DNA from: Asterionellopsis glacialis
Taxonomy: Eukaryota > Bacillariophyta > Plagiogrammaphyceae > Rhaphoneidales > Asterionellopsidaceae
Direction of reading: 5' to 3'
DNA: 64,000 nt
Assembly: GCA_014885115.2 (NCBI GenBank)
Contig: WKLE02000105.1
Location: 1-64,000 of the forward strand
Position numbers and translations under genes: made by a program. The notes beneath the pieces were generated by a model, which worked only from the letters and a program-made list of their open reading frames with translations, did not search any database and was not told where the DNA came from. Each line of letters begins with the position of its first letter. Position 1 is the stretch's first letter. Positions 30,311 to 42,600 of this stretch are shown here, in pieces.

Positions 30311-32001
30311 GTAGTAGTATCTGTGCTGAAGAATATCTATTTACCACTTGGTATATTTTAGACAATGACTCAAATCAATTTTGAAAAAATGATTATATAG
30401 ATGGAGACAGAGTTTGGATCCAAAAATAGTATATAATGTGGGAAATTGTTTTTTTTTTTGTTATCATATTATATTAGTCTTACACAACAGCTCTAAAAAA
30501 TATTTGACTCATGCTGACTGAAAATTTGCAAAATACAAAAAAATAGGATAGATCATGGATCATTTTATTGTTTTGTTCAAATCAGTACATGGGATTTTCA
30601 AACAACAAGATATTAGCACCTCTGACTTATTGGCTAGTTACTAATTCAAGAAATTGGATCTCTCCAGGGTGGTCAATATATATATTGGATCTCCACCAGT
30701 TATTGGTAGTACTACTCTAGAGGGGTCCAGAGGGATTGTCACTGTTGTAGCAACTATGTAAAAGAATATCAGTTTTATTACTAGATCAACCATGTATATC
30801 TCTTTTGCAGAACTCAAACAAGCCTTCAGAGGAGATGGAACCAACAGCATAATCATCAAGTAACAAGTCAAGTTTAATATTGATTATTGATTCTTTAGGA
30901 TAGCTTCCATGAGAGATGGCTTGATAGTAGTTACCTGTTGACCTGAACAAGGTAATGTAGTTACTGATTCAGAATGTTGTGGTAAGGCACACAATGGTGT
31001 TACATTGTTCTGCTATTCTGGTTGGTCATTTGATGAGATTGTAGATGGAATTGAGAAGAGTAGGAAAGGAAAACCATGCAAGTGACATAAAACAGGCAAA
31101 AAGAAGAGAAGGAAAAGAAATATTACTGGACCACAGTGATGGTAAAACCAAGATTTTGGCTGTTGGTATGGGGTCAAATAATTCATAACAGTGTACACCT
31201 TAAATAATTAGTACATGATGCTGGAGTTTTGTAGCAGACTTTTTTCCAGATATGATGTCAATCTTCTTCTAAGTATCTAGTTAAAATGATACAGTATGGG
31301 AACAATTAAAATAATATGCTTCATTTTGTGGCTATTCTGGTATGCTGTTGTGGATATGGTAATTACTATGTATAAATTATATATTCAGATCAATGGACCA
31401 AATGGGCCCTGTTCAATATTGAATGTCAAATAAAGACAGAAGAATACAAGACTTCTTAATACTGGGAGAATAAATATAGTACAGCAAGTTTCTTTGATGG
31501 TGAATGCAGATCATAAATTTGGATCTTTTTTTATTACCTTGAACCATTGTGGTCACTAGTAGGTTGGGGTTGATATGATCTTCAATAATAGATAACATTA
31601 GAACTTGCATGGACTAAAAGAATATAAAACAAACAACTAAACCTGAAAGATAATTGTTATAGGGGTTAATTCCTCTGGAGTAAAGAAGTAGACAAGGATT
31701 TTTTTAAGGTATCAAAGAGTTACACAAAACAAATTCACAGCTGACAACAAATTGAAGGAGATCATGATACACCAATTTACCAATGCTAAATTGGACCTTG
31801 AATATAACATCCTTACTATTAATATAGATGGCTACAATTTGAGAATTTCTCCCTCTCTGGTTATCTCTCTCATATATATTGTGACTACTAGAAATGGCCA
31901 AAGCATCCATTAGTAGTAGAATGGGATATGAGAATATATATATATGCTAAAGTTTTCAAAAGGTTGGACAATCCAATAGATCATGTTGAGGGAGCTTGGT
32001 A

Positions 32002-32175
32002 GTTTGTAGGACAAAAGAGGCAGAATACAATGAAAAAGAGGTGAAACTAGAGAGAATGAAAGAGAACAAAAAAGCAAAAAAAGATGAAATGAATAAGAGA
32101 GAAGAACAAGTTTTAGCTTCTACAAAAAGCAATAGTGCTGAAAAATGCAGGATTGCTGATAACCACAAAAAATGA
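32002..32175 (+). other. Lys/Glu-rich open-frame remnant
   Basis: A 57-codon stretch without stop, rich in Lys and Glu (for example EVKLERMKENKKAKKDEM), reads like part of a coiled coil and is bounded by stops on both sides. It has no ATG at its start. Probably a fragment of a decayed, perhaps transposon-borne, gene. A chance purine-rich tract is the alternative. Confidence 0.3.
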
Positions 32176-32742
32176 ACAAGAAGCAATGATGCTATTATTG
32201 TGTACAAGGATTGTGATTTTCCTATATGGTATCAATGTCCAGCTTAGTAACATTGATTGAAAAGCAAGAAGAAATTACAGGAGAAATTGGACACAACAAA
32301 TCTTTGTATTCCTGAGGCATACACAAATACAGAGAGGAGGAACTTGGCATCAAAACCTACAATACAAATAGAAATATTTTAAATTCTACAGATGTCTCAT
32401 GCAAGATTTGAAATCATTGCTGATCTACAAATGTTTTGGAAAAAGCTTTCAAACTGGTTGAACATTCCAGAGATAGTGGTAGACTGTTTAGTTTGAATAT
32501 GAAAAACAAAAATGGAAAGCTCGTAGAGTAATTCAGAAATTGGGTGCACTCCTTTATAGAGCAAGATATTATGGATTATGCAATATTGAGGTAGCTTATA
32601 TACTTTTAAATAACACCCAACCATAATATAGTTTCCCTACACCTCCCTCTCCTTTACACTTTCATCTAAAAATCATATTGCTTTCATATCAATTTGGATA
32701 AAAATTCCATCAAACTTTTGTCTATCTTCATATACTTATCTA

Positions 32743-33054
32743 CAGTCCACACTCACAAATAGGAAACACTGGACATTTTCCCACGCTTGAAATTTCTTGT
32801 TTTCAGGCAAAATTCCAAGCTTGAAACAAGCAACATTTCTTATTGAATATCTTGACATCACAATAATAAATTAACCTTCCATAAAAAAAGAAATGTAATT
32901 TTTTTCTTGTTGATGTTTCTTCTAAGCCTAGTAGCCCTAAAATATGCAAAATAAGAATTGATGCAATTTTCCAAGCTTGGAATTGCTTATTTAGGACAAA
33001 AACTTGAAGCTTGACCTAAGAAATGCATCATTTCTTATCTGTGGGTGTGGACTG
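32743..33054. mobile_element. MITE-like element with TIRs and TA target duplication
   Basis: The left end CAGTCCACACTCACAAATAG and the inverse of the right end, CAGTCCACACCCACAGATAA, match at 17 of 20 positions. Both ends are flanked by TA (32741-32742 and 33055-33056), the target site used by Tc1/mariner/pogo transposons. Length is 312 bp with no coding capacity. A further inner palindrome, TTCCAAGCTTGGAA, lies near the right arm, with a related TTCCAAGCTTGAAA near the left arm. This fits a non-autonomous mariner-type MITE. Confidence 0.65.
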
Positions 33055-35423
33055 TAGTTCATTCGTAATTCAAAATTCTAGATGAAGAACCCATTTTGTT
33101 TGGCATATTTCCAATATGGTTATTCAACAAAATTTACAAAATCTAACCTCATATGCAACTACAAGTTTATAGTATGGAAAAGATGACCCTGTTCCAGAAT
33201 TTAAGGGAAAAACTAATAGCTTATTTATATATCTATAAAAGGCCTGGTACTTTACAATTCAAAATCATACATAGAGGCATCATAATATCATGAGTCTTAG
33301 TATAAACAAATATTTGAAGAATATTCTTGGTAGCTGCTGGAAGTAAAATCCAGGCTCAATAGGAAATCTGTGATTACATGAGGACCCATCTACCATATGT
33401 ATGTTGTAGTGGATTGTACATTGTGAGGTTTACTCCTTTTACATGCACCAGCAATTATTGGGGTATTTTTCTTATCAAGCAACAGATTATTATTGAGAAC
33501 ATATATCATGCATTCTAGACTTTTAGCCCAGATGAAGTCTTGAAATTTTTCATTTTTTTGCAAATTTGAACAGAAAGAATGAATGGTTATAGAAACACAT
33601 AGAATTTATTTAGGCAGTTGTATTCTAGAATGAAAATACACCAACTTGGTAACTCTCTACTAATAACAAAACCTAAAGGGGTGCAAAACCAATACATTGT
33701 CTTCCATGTTGTGTACATAATTAGCTGAAGACACCTTGTCAGCATCCTCCACCTATTCTATTGTGCTGATCTTGTATGTCTAATCTTGTTAGACAACCTT
33801 TAAAACTCTCTGTGAAAAGACAACCTCAAAGATTGGTGAAATAGTTTTGTAAGCTTTGTTTGCACACCCAAGAAGAGAGATGGATTGGTATCTCATCCTT
33901 GTACTCTTCTACCATATTTACTAGGACCTACTTACTAATTGTTAGGATTTACCTGGGGCACATAACATACCATACTTCTGTCAAATAGGTGAGTTTCAGA
34001 GCACCCAATTTTGTGTCCCTAGAGAGGACTGGTAAAGGGAAAAGAACCAGAGAATAGGAACATGGACTGGTGACATTATTGGCAAATACAAGCAATGTTG
34101 ACATAACAATAACAAACAGTAAATTTGACAATGATTCAAAGAAAATGATTGACCAGTTGCCCCCCCCCAAAAAAAAGAAAAAAGATGACATACTTAAAAG
34201 CACAGCTAATCAAGACTCACCAACAACATCTACTGCTGCCAACCAAATCTGATGGTAACAATGAAGATGGAAATTGACCACAACAAAATCTATATTACCC
34301 ATGTATATATATGTTATGCATTTGTGTAAGAAGCTATATCTTTTTTTGACAGATTTTGTTATACTATATTATAATTGAAAATAAATCAACAAATATAAAC
34401 ACACATTTTATAACCACAAAGAATAAAAATAAACAAAAAATACAACTTAAAGCTTACACCAAAATACCAAAATTATATCAACACATTGGAAAAAATACAC
34501 CATGTTTAGAACAATGGATAGATTTTAACTTTGGTATTATTTTGAAGTCTAGATGAATGAGTTTTTAATGTGATGCAGCCTAAACAATCAAGACAAAAAA
34601 CATATGAACAGTGAGATTATAGCAACATACCATACCAACCACAATGATTAGATAATAACAATGATGTATACAAACAGGGTTTGGTATGTGCACTATATTA
34701 AAGTCCCATCAAATATACTAGTTGAAAAAATAAATGTACTATTTGGCATTAGTCATCCTTTTCATTTTACCTAATCTGTTGCTATACATTGGCTTGGCAT
34801 ATATCATTCAAGAAGAAGGGAAACCAAATGCAGTATGGTTATTTCCCTTCTTGTTATCTGGTACTATGTCTAATGTGTTGATCAATTGGAGATGATGGAA
34901 CAATGAAAAGGGTTTTGATCTAGTGACCTCAATAAAGTTAGTTAGAGAAATGTTAGTAGGCTGTTATAGTATCAGGGATATAAAGTCAGAGAATTCAGAT
35001 CACATCATCATAGATCTTAACTTTGCCAACAGCAGTCCATACACTTCATCATTTTCCAATCATACTTGAAACTCCTTGTGCTCCAAGGGACCAAGGATCT
35101 GCTTTGTCACATGATTTAAACCCCCCGCAACTTGTTTGTTGTACTTCCTCTCCATTTCACCAGCTACTTGATTGAATAGATCAGATTATTCACTATCATT
35201 ATCAACAATACTGCCTAAGGTGAAGTCAACCAATTTCAATGTAGTATTTTTCATTTCATGTTTGAGATCCTACTACAAAAAGACAGTGTGAACCTGTCTA
35301 TGATCATTGTCATGTTGCTATTCTCTCAAACTCTTTACATTACTTGGCATATGCAATAGATCGCCACCGGCACATTTCATATAGTTGGACACTAATAAGT
35401 GAGAAGTAGCAAGTTCCAGTCTG

Positions 35424-36468
35424 TTATACATTAGTAATGATCATAAATATTGTTAGAATGTCTGCCTGGGGGTATCCTGGATGTGTTTCATTTCCATACA
35501 AATATGATTTGCACATGTTCATGTTGGGATCTATCTCTTTATCTTTGTCTAGTATACCTGCCTGAGGCAATGCAAACTTCATCAAGGGTAAGTCATAGGA
35601 ACATACGTTAGTCATGGTGTTAACCCAATTTTCTGGGGTGTGGCTTTGGGCATAGAACAAATAGTTTGATAGGGCCAAGTCAACAGGATCTAATAGTAGA
35701 ATGAATGAATGAATGAAAGGATGGATCACTAAGGGGTAGAAGGGTTAGAGGTCAATACAGCATACATATGATCCAGGTTAGGTAAGCTAGTAGGGGGTTT
35801 AGGTAAGTTACTAGTAGGGGGTCCACGATACTTACCTGGAACCATATGAACTATTCAATCTATTTCCTCAAGGTGATGTGCAAGATCAGTACCAGTGCAA
35901 AACAAATCAGGACAATATGTCATAAAGTAATTACTCCTTTCATTCAATTTGGTTGAGCTCAGTGGTGGCAGACACTTTGGGTCATCTTTCAAATGGGTGT
36001 TTGGAAATGACTGTGTATGATGAACTACAACATATTCATCAACAAAGCATACATTTAGATGTTATTGAATAGCGTTCATTTGTTGCATAAATTCCATCAA
36101 GTCGTTTGTGTAATCGTTTCCTGATTTATGATGATGGATTGACATCATATTCAAAGAAGATTTTGGTAATTTATAAATATATCCATATTTGGGGGACTAC
36201 TATCATTTTCCGACTTGGCACATCCAATCCCTCGCTATTATGAATCATGTTTGTGATCAAGTGCCTGTTTTGAAAAACAATGACTACAAGAAATGCTGTT
36301 GCTAATGCCAGTAGTGTCAGTACTTTGTAACTTTGTGAATTTGGCATCACAGGTATTGGGATGTTTATTGTCATCATGTGTATCATAGTGGATCAGTGAA
36401 TGTTGTTCTTCTTGGTCATCATCCTGATAAATGCCACTGTTGGTTTGACCATTTGCTTTCATCATCAT
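35424..36468 (-). pseudogene. Decayed type II membrane sulfotransferase gene
   Basis: Minus-strand coding traces in three frames. From an ATG at 36468 an acidic cytoplasmic-type N-terminus (DDDQEEQHSLIHYDTHDDN) runs into a second frame carrying a membrane helix (SYKVLTLLALATAFLVVIVF), then a third frame with luminal sequence. That frame has an in-frame TAA at 36064-36062 and a TGA at 35857-35855 but is otherwise open. A GT-AG intron (35835-35690; donor GTAAGT) joins it in phase to a last exon, 35689-35424. Across the junction the sequence DPVDLALSNYLFYAQ with TPENW resembles the 3'-phosphate-binding region of carbohydrate sulfotransferases, with the usual Arg before DP replaced by Pro. Two frameshifts and two stops mean it is dead. 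The TGA could be a CGA-to-TGA deamination. Confidence 0.6.
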
Positions 36469-39400
36469 GAAAAAACAATGCAAGAGTATATTGATTGCCA
36501 GGTGACTTTTTGCGAAAGTTTGTTGACCTTATACCACCAAAAGTCAACGGTCAAATGATTCAGCTAAATTAGTGACATTGTATGGCTATTTTAGTCTGAT
36601 AAACCTGAGGAAGCACAGATGTCTACACGGAAAGTAATGGCGATGAGTGATGATATTTTGATCATAATATCACAAGCTAAGCACCAAGATTCAGCGTAAC
36701 AAATATTTTGTAATGCATTTGCATGGTAGCCCTACTAGTACCTGGTGAGTGCTAAGTCCACTCTCTAGAGAGAAGAAGTCCTCGAAGTCCACTCTAGTCC
36801 TACTAGAGAGAGACCCATCTTTAGAAATATCATTCTCTTTTTTATCAGTTCTATTTTTGGGGATCAATTCATTTTCGACTCCGTTCGAATGAATCGAAAA
36901 TTGAACCAATCGTCTTCTGGATCAATACTTCGTCTTCCGTACCAGGTATTGCCAGAAGATTCCAGCCGACGTCGTCCAAAAGTTCGCTATTTATTTTCTT
37001 GAAGCTATCATCCTGAACCCTCTTGATATCTTTTGTCACAGGAAGGCTTTTTTTGGTCGTGATCTGGCTAAAGTTGAAATGATACGTGAACTGATTTTTT
37101 ATGGGCACGCACGCAATGATCCATTACCGGATGGAAAAAACCAAATCCCGGATAAGTGCCTGATGAAACAGCTTCAACATTAATCACGAGTATTAACAGA
37201 ACCAGAGAGTCATCAATTTTACTTAGTGACCATAATCAAGGAACAATGCAACCTGANNNNNNNNNNNNNNNNNNNNNNNNNNNACGGTGCTTACGTCATG
37301 AGTATACAGTGACGTGGTATTCAAAACACCTAATAATGAAAAACTGTATTGAACGAAAGTGTACAAGTACATTATTTCCTATACACGACAAATTCTTGCG
37401 ACTCCGAGCACCTGCAAAATTTGGTATCTGTATACACACAATAATCATTTATTGAAAGAATATTTTGATCCAATCAAAATGCTCTCTATAAATATGTATA
37501 CGTAGGGCCTATCTGGTACTGAAATTAGCTTTTTTATTGAATGGACCATGATTTGCTTTCAGTTCAACCATTTCTTGTGATACAACCGATAAGTTCTGTT
37601 CACGGTCAAGGTAGTTTTCCAAAAGTACCGGCAGTATTTTTCTTTTTAAAGGATAAAAATGAATTCTATTGGTTGTAAAATATCAAAAAAGATTCATGGA
37701 CCATCAGAATATCATTTCAATAATTGGACACGTATGTGGAAAATTAATTTTCGAAATCTAAGCTTGGAGTATATGAAAACGCTATGGAGAACTATACGGA
37801 ACTAGTATCCCCCAAAATGATTCTTATTACTTATGGGTACCTTATCTTCATTTCACGATCAGAGTCGAAACTACGTTAGAGGCTGTACCATTCGGTTTTT
37901 GGCTTCGCTATAATAAGGACCGTAAGCACCTCTGTAATAGGGATGATAATGATTCTCTTGTTGGTTGCCAAGGAACTTTCGCGGAAACTTCTAATGCTGC
38001 CAAATTTCCTTTGTATTACACTCTACGAAGTATCTCTGTAAAACCTCAGAAAATCACAATTATACACTGAAGACTAATCACGTTTCTATCAGAACGACCA
38101 TTACATTATTTAATTTATTCTTATTCGTAATCTTTTTCCTACGTAAAATTTCTGTGGAAAACATACCTGATACGGAGTAAAAATAATGCTATATATATAG
38201 AGCCAACAGATGGGTTGTACAGTAATATCAATGTGCTTGATGTCACACGTGTGAGAGTATAATATATTCTTTTCAATTTCTATCATACTGCGTACATGCA
38301 TACCAGGTATCACAAACAGACTGGATGCGATACAGGAGCTGTACCGGGAAATATGCTACTGCAATCTTTCGCGACTGAAGGTTTGTCCTACTGGAAATAG
38401 ATCACAGTGATACCGGTGCCATTCCACTGCAAGGGACACAAGAACCTACGAGTACCGGATTGTTTCTTGAGCACTGAGCACGTTTCACATTCCACATCAT
38501 CTTAAAAATTTGATAAATAAATAGATACTTTTCCTAAAAAATAGGGCGGTACCTTTTTGTGCTCCACTCTACGTGGCTCGCAAATGTAGTTTTTGTAGAA
38601 TTCGGCGAAAATGCACAAGTTGGTGAATCCGACATTCTACATATTTTCCATTTATGACATACTATTTTAAGGACTTTATTACACGATTGGTCCAAGAAGT
38701 GCCGTACCTGGTACCTATGAGAATGCAACGGAAAAATGAAGGCTGTTCAAGTCGTATAGTGCTTTATTTCCTTTTCGTGCAAATGTGCCGACAACAGTAC
38801 CTGTACTTGTATACTTGCCTTTCTCAAATTCTCTTTTTGGTGTGGCACTTCGAGAAAACGATACGTCGATGAAAAATTAACGTCTGATATTGAATTCCAA
38901 CCTAATTAGATTTGTTTCCAACCAACATGGATGTGAGTAGGTCCTTACCGTTAGTTTACTATACCTGGTAGTCCAGTACCTACAGCCTATGATACCAGTT
39001 ACTATGTAGGTCGTATTCTGAACTTATTATGGAATCACTATGAATCTATTTAATTAAAATGTACCCGCCGGTTGGTACTTTGATGCTCTTGAAAATTGAT
39101 AGGTACACATTTACTACCAATTTGTACGCGGATTGTCGTAATATGATTTTATTTTTCAAAATTTTTTGGTCCAGGTCCTGGGTACGATAATTGCTACGGT
39201 AAAGAGCTTCCTTTCGCGATCCACAAACCGATAACTTGGGCCGGCATAATAAACTAAAATCATAAAAAAATTCAGGTGATTCTGTGGAAACTTCACCGCT
39301 TGCCTGGAAAATTTCTGTTGTAACAAACATTTGACGCCGCCACCCATCCTCACCACAAGAAATACGATTACATTCAGACACATCTAAGCACTTTGATTAT

Positions 39401-39635
39401 TCCATCCATTTGCTACACCGATCGATAGAAGTCATATCATAACACATTAGTCAACGGAAGACCTTCGTAAGTGACGTTTTTCGTTTTTCGTTTAAATCAA
39501 TTGCGAAGCGGGATTCTCTTTCATTAATACGACACCACTCATTCACACTCTTCTTTTCCATTTGATGAACTCTTTCTGACATTTTGTTTGATGCCATAAG
39601 AATAAGAATACTTATAAGAAAATAGAGAGAACACG
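36469..39635. other. Long intergenic region with assembly gap
   Basis: Between the sulfotransferase pseudogene and the long HYR gene. It includes Ns at 37257-37283 and TACCWGGTA copies at 36940, 38301, 38705 and 38962. Open frames of 60-110 codons are present on both strands but none shows a domain. TTATAAGAAAA about 25 bp before the HYR ATG may be TATA-like. Confidence 0.5.
37257..37283. other. Assembly gap (27 N)
   Basis: Run of undetermined bases; the true length is unknown. Confidence 0.99.
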
Positions 39636-42600
39636 ATGAGCCCACTCAAGTGCAACCGAATCGCTCTTTCCGTTCTTTTGTTAGCCTCTGTGTTACCCAA
39701 GTATATAAACGGACAAGTCTTTTTCGGTGTCGACCAAATTCAAAACTACTCCAGTATCGCAGGAACGCCGTCCTTTAATCCCGCAAGTGCTAATCAAGCT
39801 CAAACAAGCTTTCTTTCGCTTCTTTCTGATGCCCAAGTAGAAAGTTTCGAAGGCTTTGAAGATGGCAAGACAGACAGTCTCACTGTTACCACCTTCAGCG
39901 AGACAGCTGGGATTGCGCTCGTTACATCTGAAAATGCATTTGATGTCTTATCGTTTCCAACAGGTTTAGGTGCCGGCCGTTATCCAGCCGAAGGGATCAA
40001 ATATCTGGACGCCAGAGCCGGAGATGGAGGAATTACTCTAGAACTAGAGAAACCCATTGCTGCTTTTGGCTTCAAAGGTACTGACTATGGTGATTTCCTT
40101 GGAGATATATTCATCCAGACAAGTCTAGATGGCGTCAGGGAAAAGAAATATAGCCTTGATATTCCCGGGGGGGGGAAACCAAATGATGGAAATATGGTCT
40201 TTTTCGGATTAATCGATACTGAAAGTTTTAACAGAGTCGAATTCCAGACAACTGGAAAAGCTGACATTTTTGGGTTTGACGAATTTACTATTGGAAGTAC
40301 TGATCAACTTGCAGGATGCAGAGACTTGACGATCGACGTCGATAGCAATTGTGAGGCGGCGCCACCTTCATTGGCAAAACTTTACGAGCGGGAGGATACG
40401 AGCAACCTCGATCTCGATGGTCTCCCGGAAAAACTTGTACCTGGAGAGTACGAATACACTATAAAAGCCGTCTTCTTTAAAGGTACTGAAAGCGAATATA
40501 TCGACGAATGTCAAGGAACCGTCGTAGTTCAAGACATCACCCCTCCGATTGTCGACTGCACATTGATCGTAAAGCCGGTGGGAACAGGAACATGCTTCAC
40601 GGAACTTGAAAATATTGGTTCCAGCAGCGACAATTGCGGCCGTGTGACCGTAACCCAAAATCCTCCTGAATTTACCCGCTTAATTCCCGGGTCGACGAGA
40701 GTCAACTACACTGCGACTGACGCTTGGGGAAACACTGCTACCTGTAGTGAGGTGTTTACAGTTGTAGACGAGATACCGCCCGATCTCGATTGTAAAGACC
40801 TCGAAGCCGAGGAAGCTAGGGATATTTGTGGTGGAGTTATTCCTAGCCTCAGTGCTTCTGGAGATAATTGTGGTGGGGAAATAGAAGCATCACAATTTCC
40901 AGCTTATGGAGCAATCGTAAGCCTTGGAATACATGACATAGAATTCAGGGCAGTAGACAGTGAAGGTAATATCAATATCTGTACAGCTGTATATGAAGTG
41001 AGGGACACCAATGCTCCAGATGTGTCATGTATATCTAGCGACGATATAAAGGTCAACGACAAATGCGAGGTTGAAATTCCTTCAATAGGTAGTGCAACTG
41101 ACCTATGTCCGCTAACAACATCACAAAGCCCTGTTGCAGGGACTTATCCGGTAGAGAATTTGCAGATATCGCCCGGTAACTCTGTCATTGTCGAATACCT
41201 TGCAAGAGACGAAAGCAATAATGCAGCTTCTTGCACAACCGAATTGACCATTCGAGATGATATAGCCCCAACAGTGAATTGTATCAGTGACCAAAGAGTA
41301 ATTGCAGATGAAAATTGCCAAGCTGTTTTTCCAAATATATTGAGGAGTGTGGACGACAACTGCGGAGTTGTCACTGAAACCCAGAGACCGGAAGCATTTA
41401 CCACTTGGACGGGAGTAGGTGAAACAAAGGTGACGTACGTTGCCGAGGATGCCTATGGCAACAACAACGGTTGCGAGATTTCCTTTGAAGTGGTAGATGA
41501 AACTGCTCCAGATGTAACTTGTATTGACGACATCCAAATATCGGCAGATCGTCAATGCAAGGCAAGAGTTACAGATGTTGAAGTATCTGCCACTGATAAT
41601 TGTGTCTCCAAGCCTACCACGTATCAGTTCCCCGCGAAGAATACTATTATCGATCTTGGGGTAACATCTGTTAGTCTTACTGCAACTGACAAGGCTGGTA
41701 ACTCCGCCACTTGTCAAAGTACGATTCTTGTAGTGGATACAACTGATCCTGAAGTGACTTGCGAGGATGACTTGGAGATTTACGTAGATGAAAACTGTGA
41801 AGCAATAGCTCCCTCTATTGGCACAGCAACAGACAACTGCCCTGAATTTGACACAGAACAAGACATCGCAGTTAACAGTAAAATGAATTTTTTGGGCAGT
41901 AAAACAGTCAATTTTAGGGCAACAGATGGGAGCGGGAATTCCGCCACTTGCACGACAGAAATATCTGTTATTGACGACACGAAGCCAAAGGTTAGTTGCA
42001 TTCCTAATCAAGAACTGGACGCAAACGAGGTATGCAAAGGAATCCTCCCACCCATTGGTAGTGCAACTGACAACTGTGATACTTTCAATACAGTGCATCA
42101 GCCAGAGATTGGAACTGCAGTTGACATTGGTCCGCATACGATTACATATACAGCCATTGACACTAGTTCCAACTCTGATTTCTGTCAGACTGTGATTAAT
42201 GTCATCGACAATACTGAACCCGATGTGGAGTGTGAAGATACGACTGTGAAAGCTGACCAATTTTGCGAAGGAGAAATACCTGCAATCGGTTTTGCAAGAG
42301 ATAATTGTGGTGTGGACACGGAAACGTATTCTCCCCGCGTAGGAAGCACGTTCGAAGGCAGCAGAACAGTTCAATTTACTGCCACAGACAAGTACAGTAA
42401 CCGAGCTTCTTGTTCTGCGACGGTAACAGTTGTAGACGAAAGTGATCCGGAAATTGTCTGCGACAGCCGTGTAATTTTGACATATGATGATAATTGCCAA
42501 GCAGGACTACCGGAATTCACCGGCACTGCGGTGGACAATTGTGGCGACGTATTTATATCGCCAACACCAATTTTTAGTGAAATCAGCGGAGAAGTTGAAA

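Larger units (their letters stand above)
30311..36070. other. CpG-depleted block, probable methylation-decayed repeat DNA
   Basis: Reading every line, I find no CG dinucleotide from about 30311 to 32521 and none from about 33066 to 35125. In the whole 5.76 kb I count only about eight, while flanking DNA on both sides has normal density (three in the line at 36061 alone). TG, CA and TA are common. No intact gene is present. A MITE-like element (32743-33054), a Lys/Glu-rich open remnant (32002-32175) and most of a sulfotransferase pseudogene (35424-36468) lie in it. TACCWGGTA, frequent in other spacers, is absent. CpG loss by deamination of methylated cytosine is the simplest explanation. Confidence 0.8.

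Noticed and set aside
41121..42500. 459-codon antisense ORF
   Set aside because: Shadow of the HYR repeat gene caused by its periodic codon pattern.
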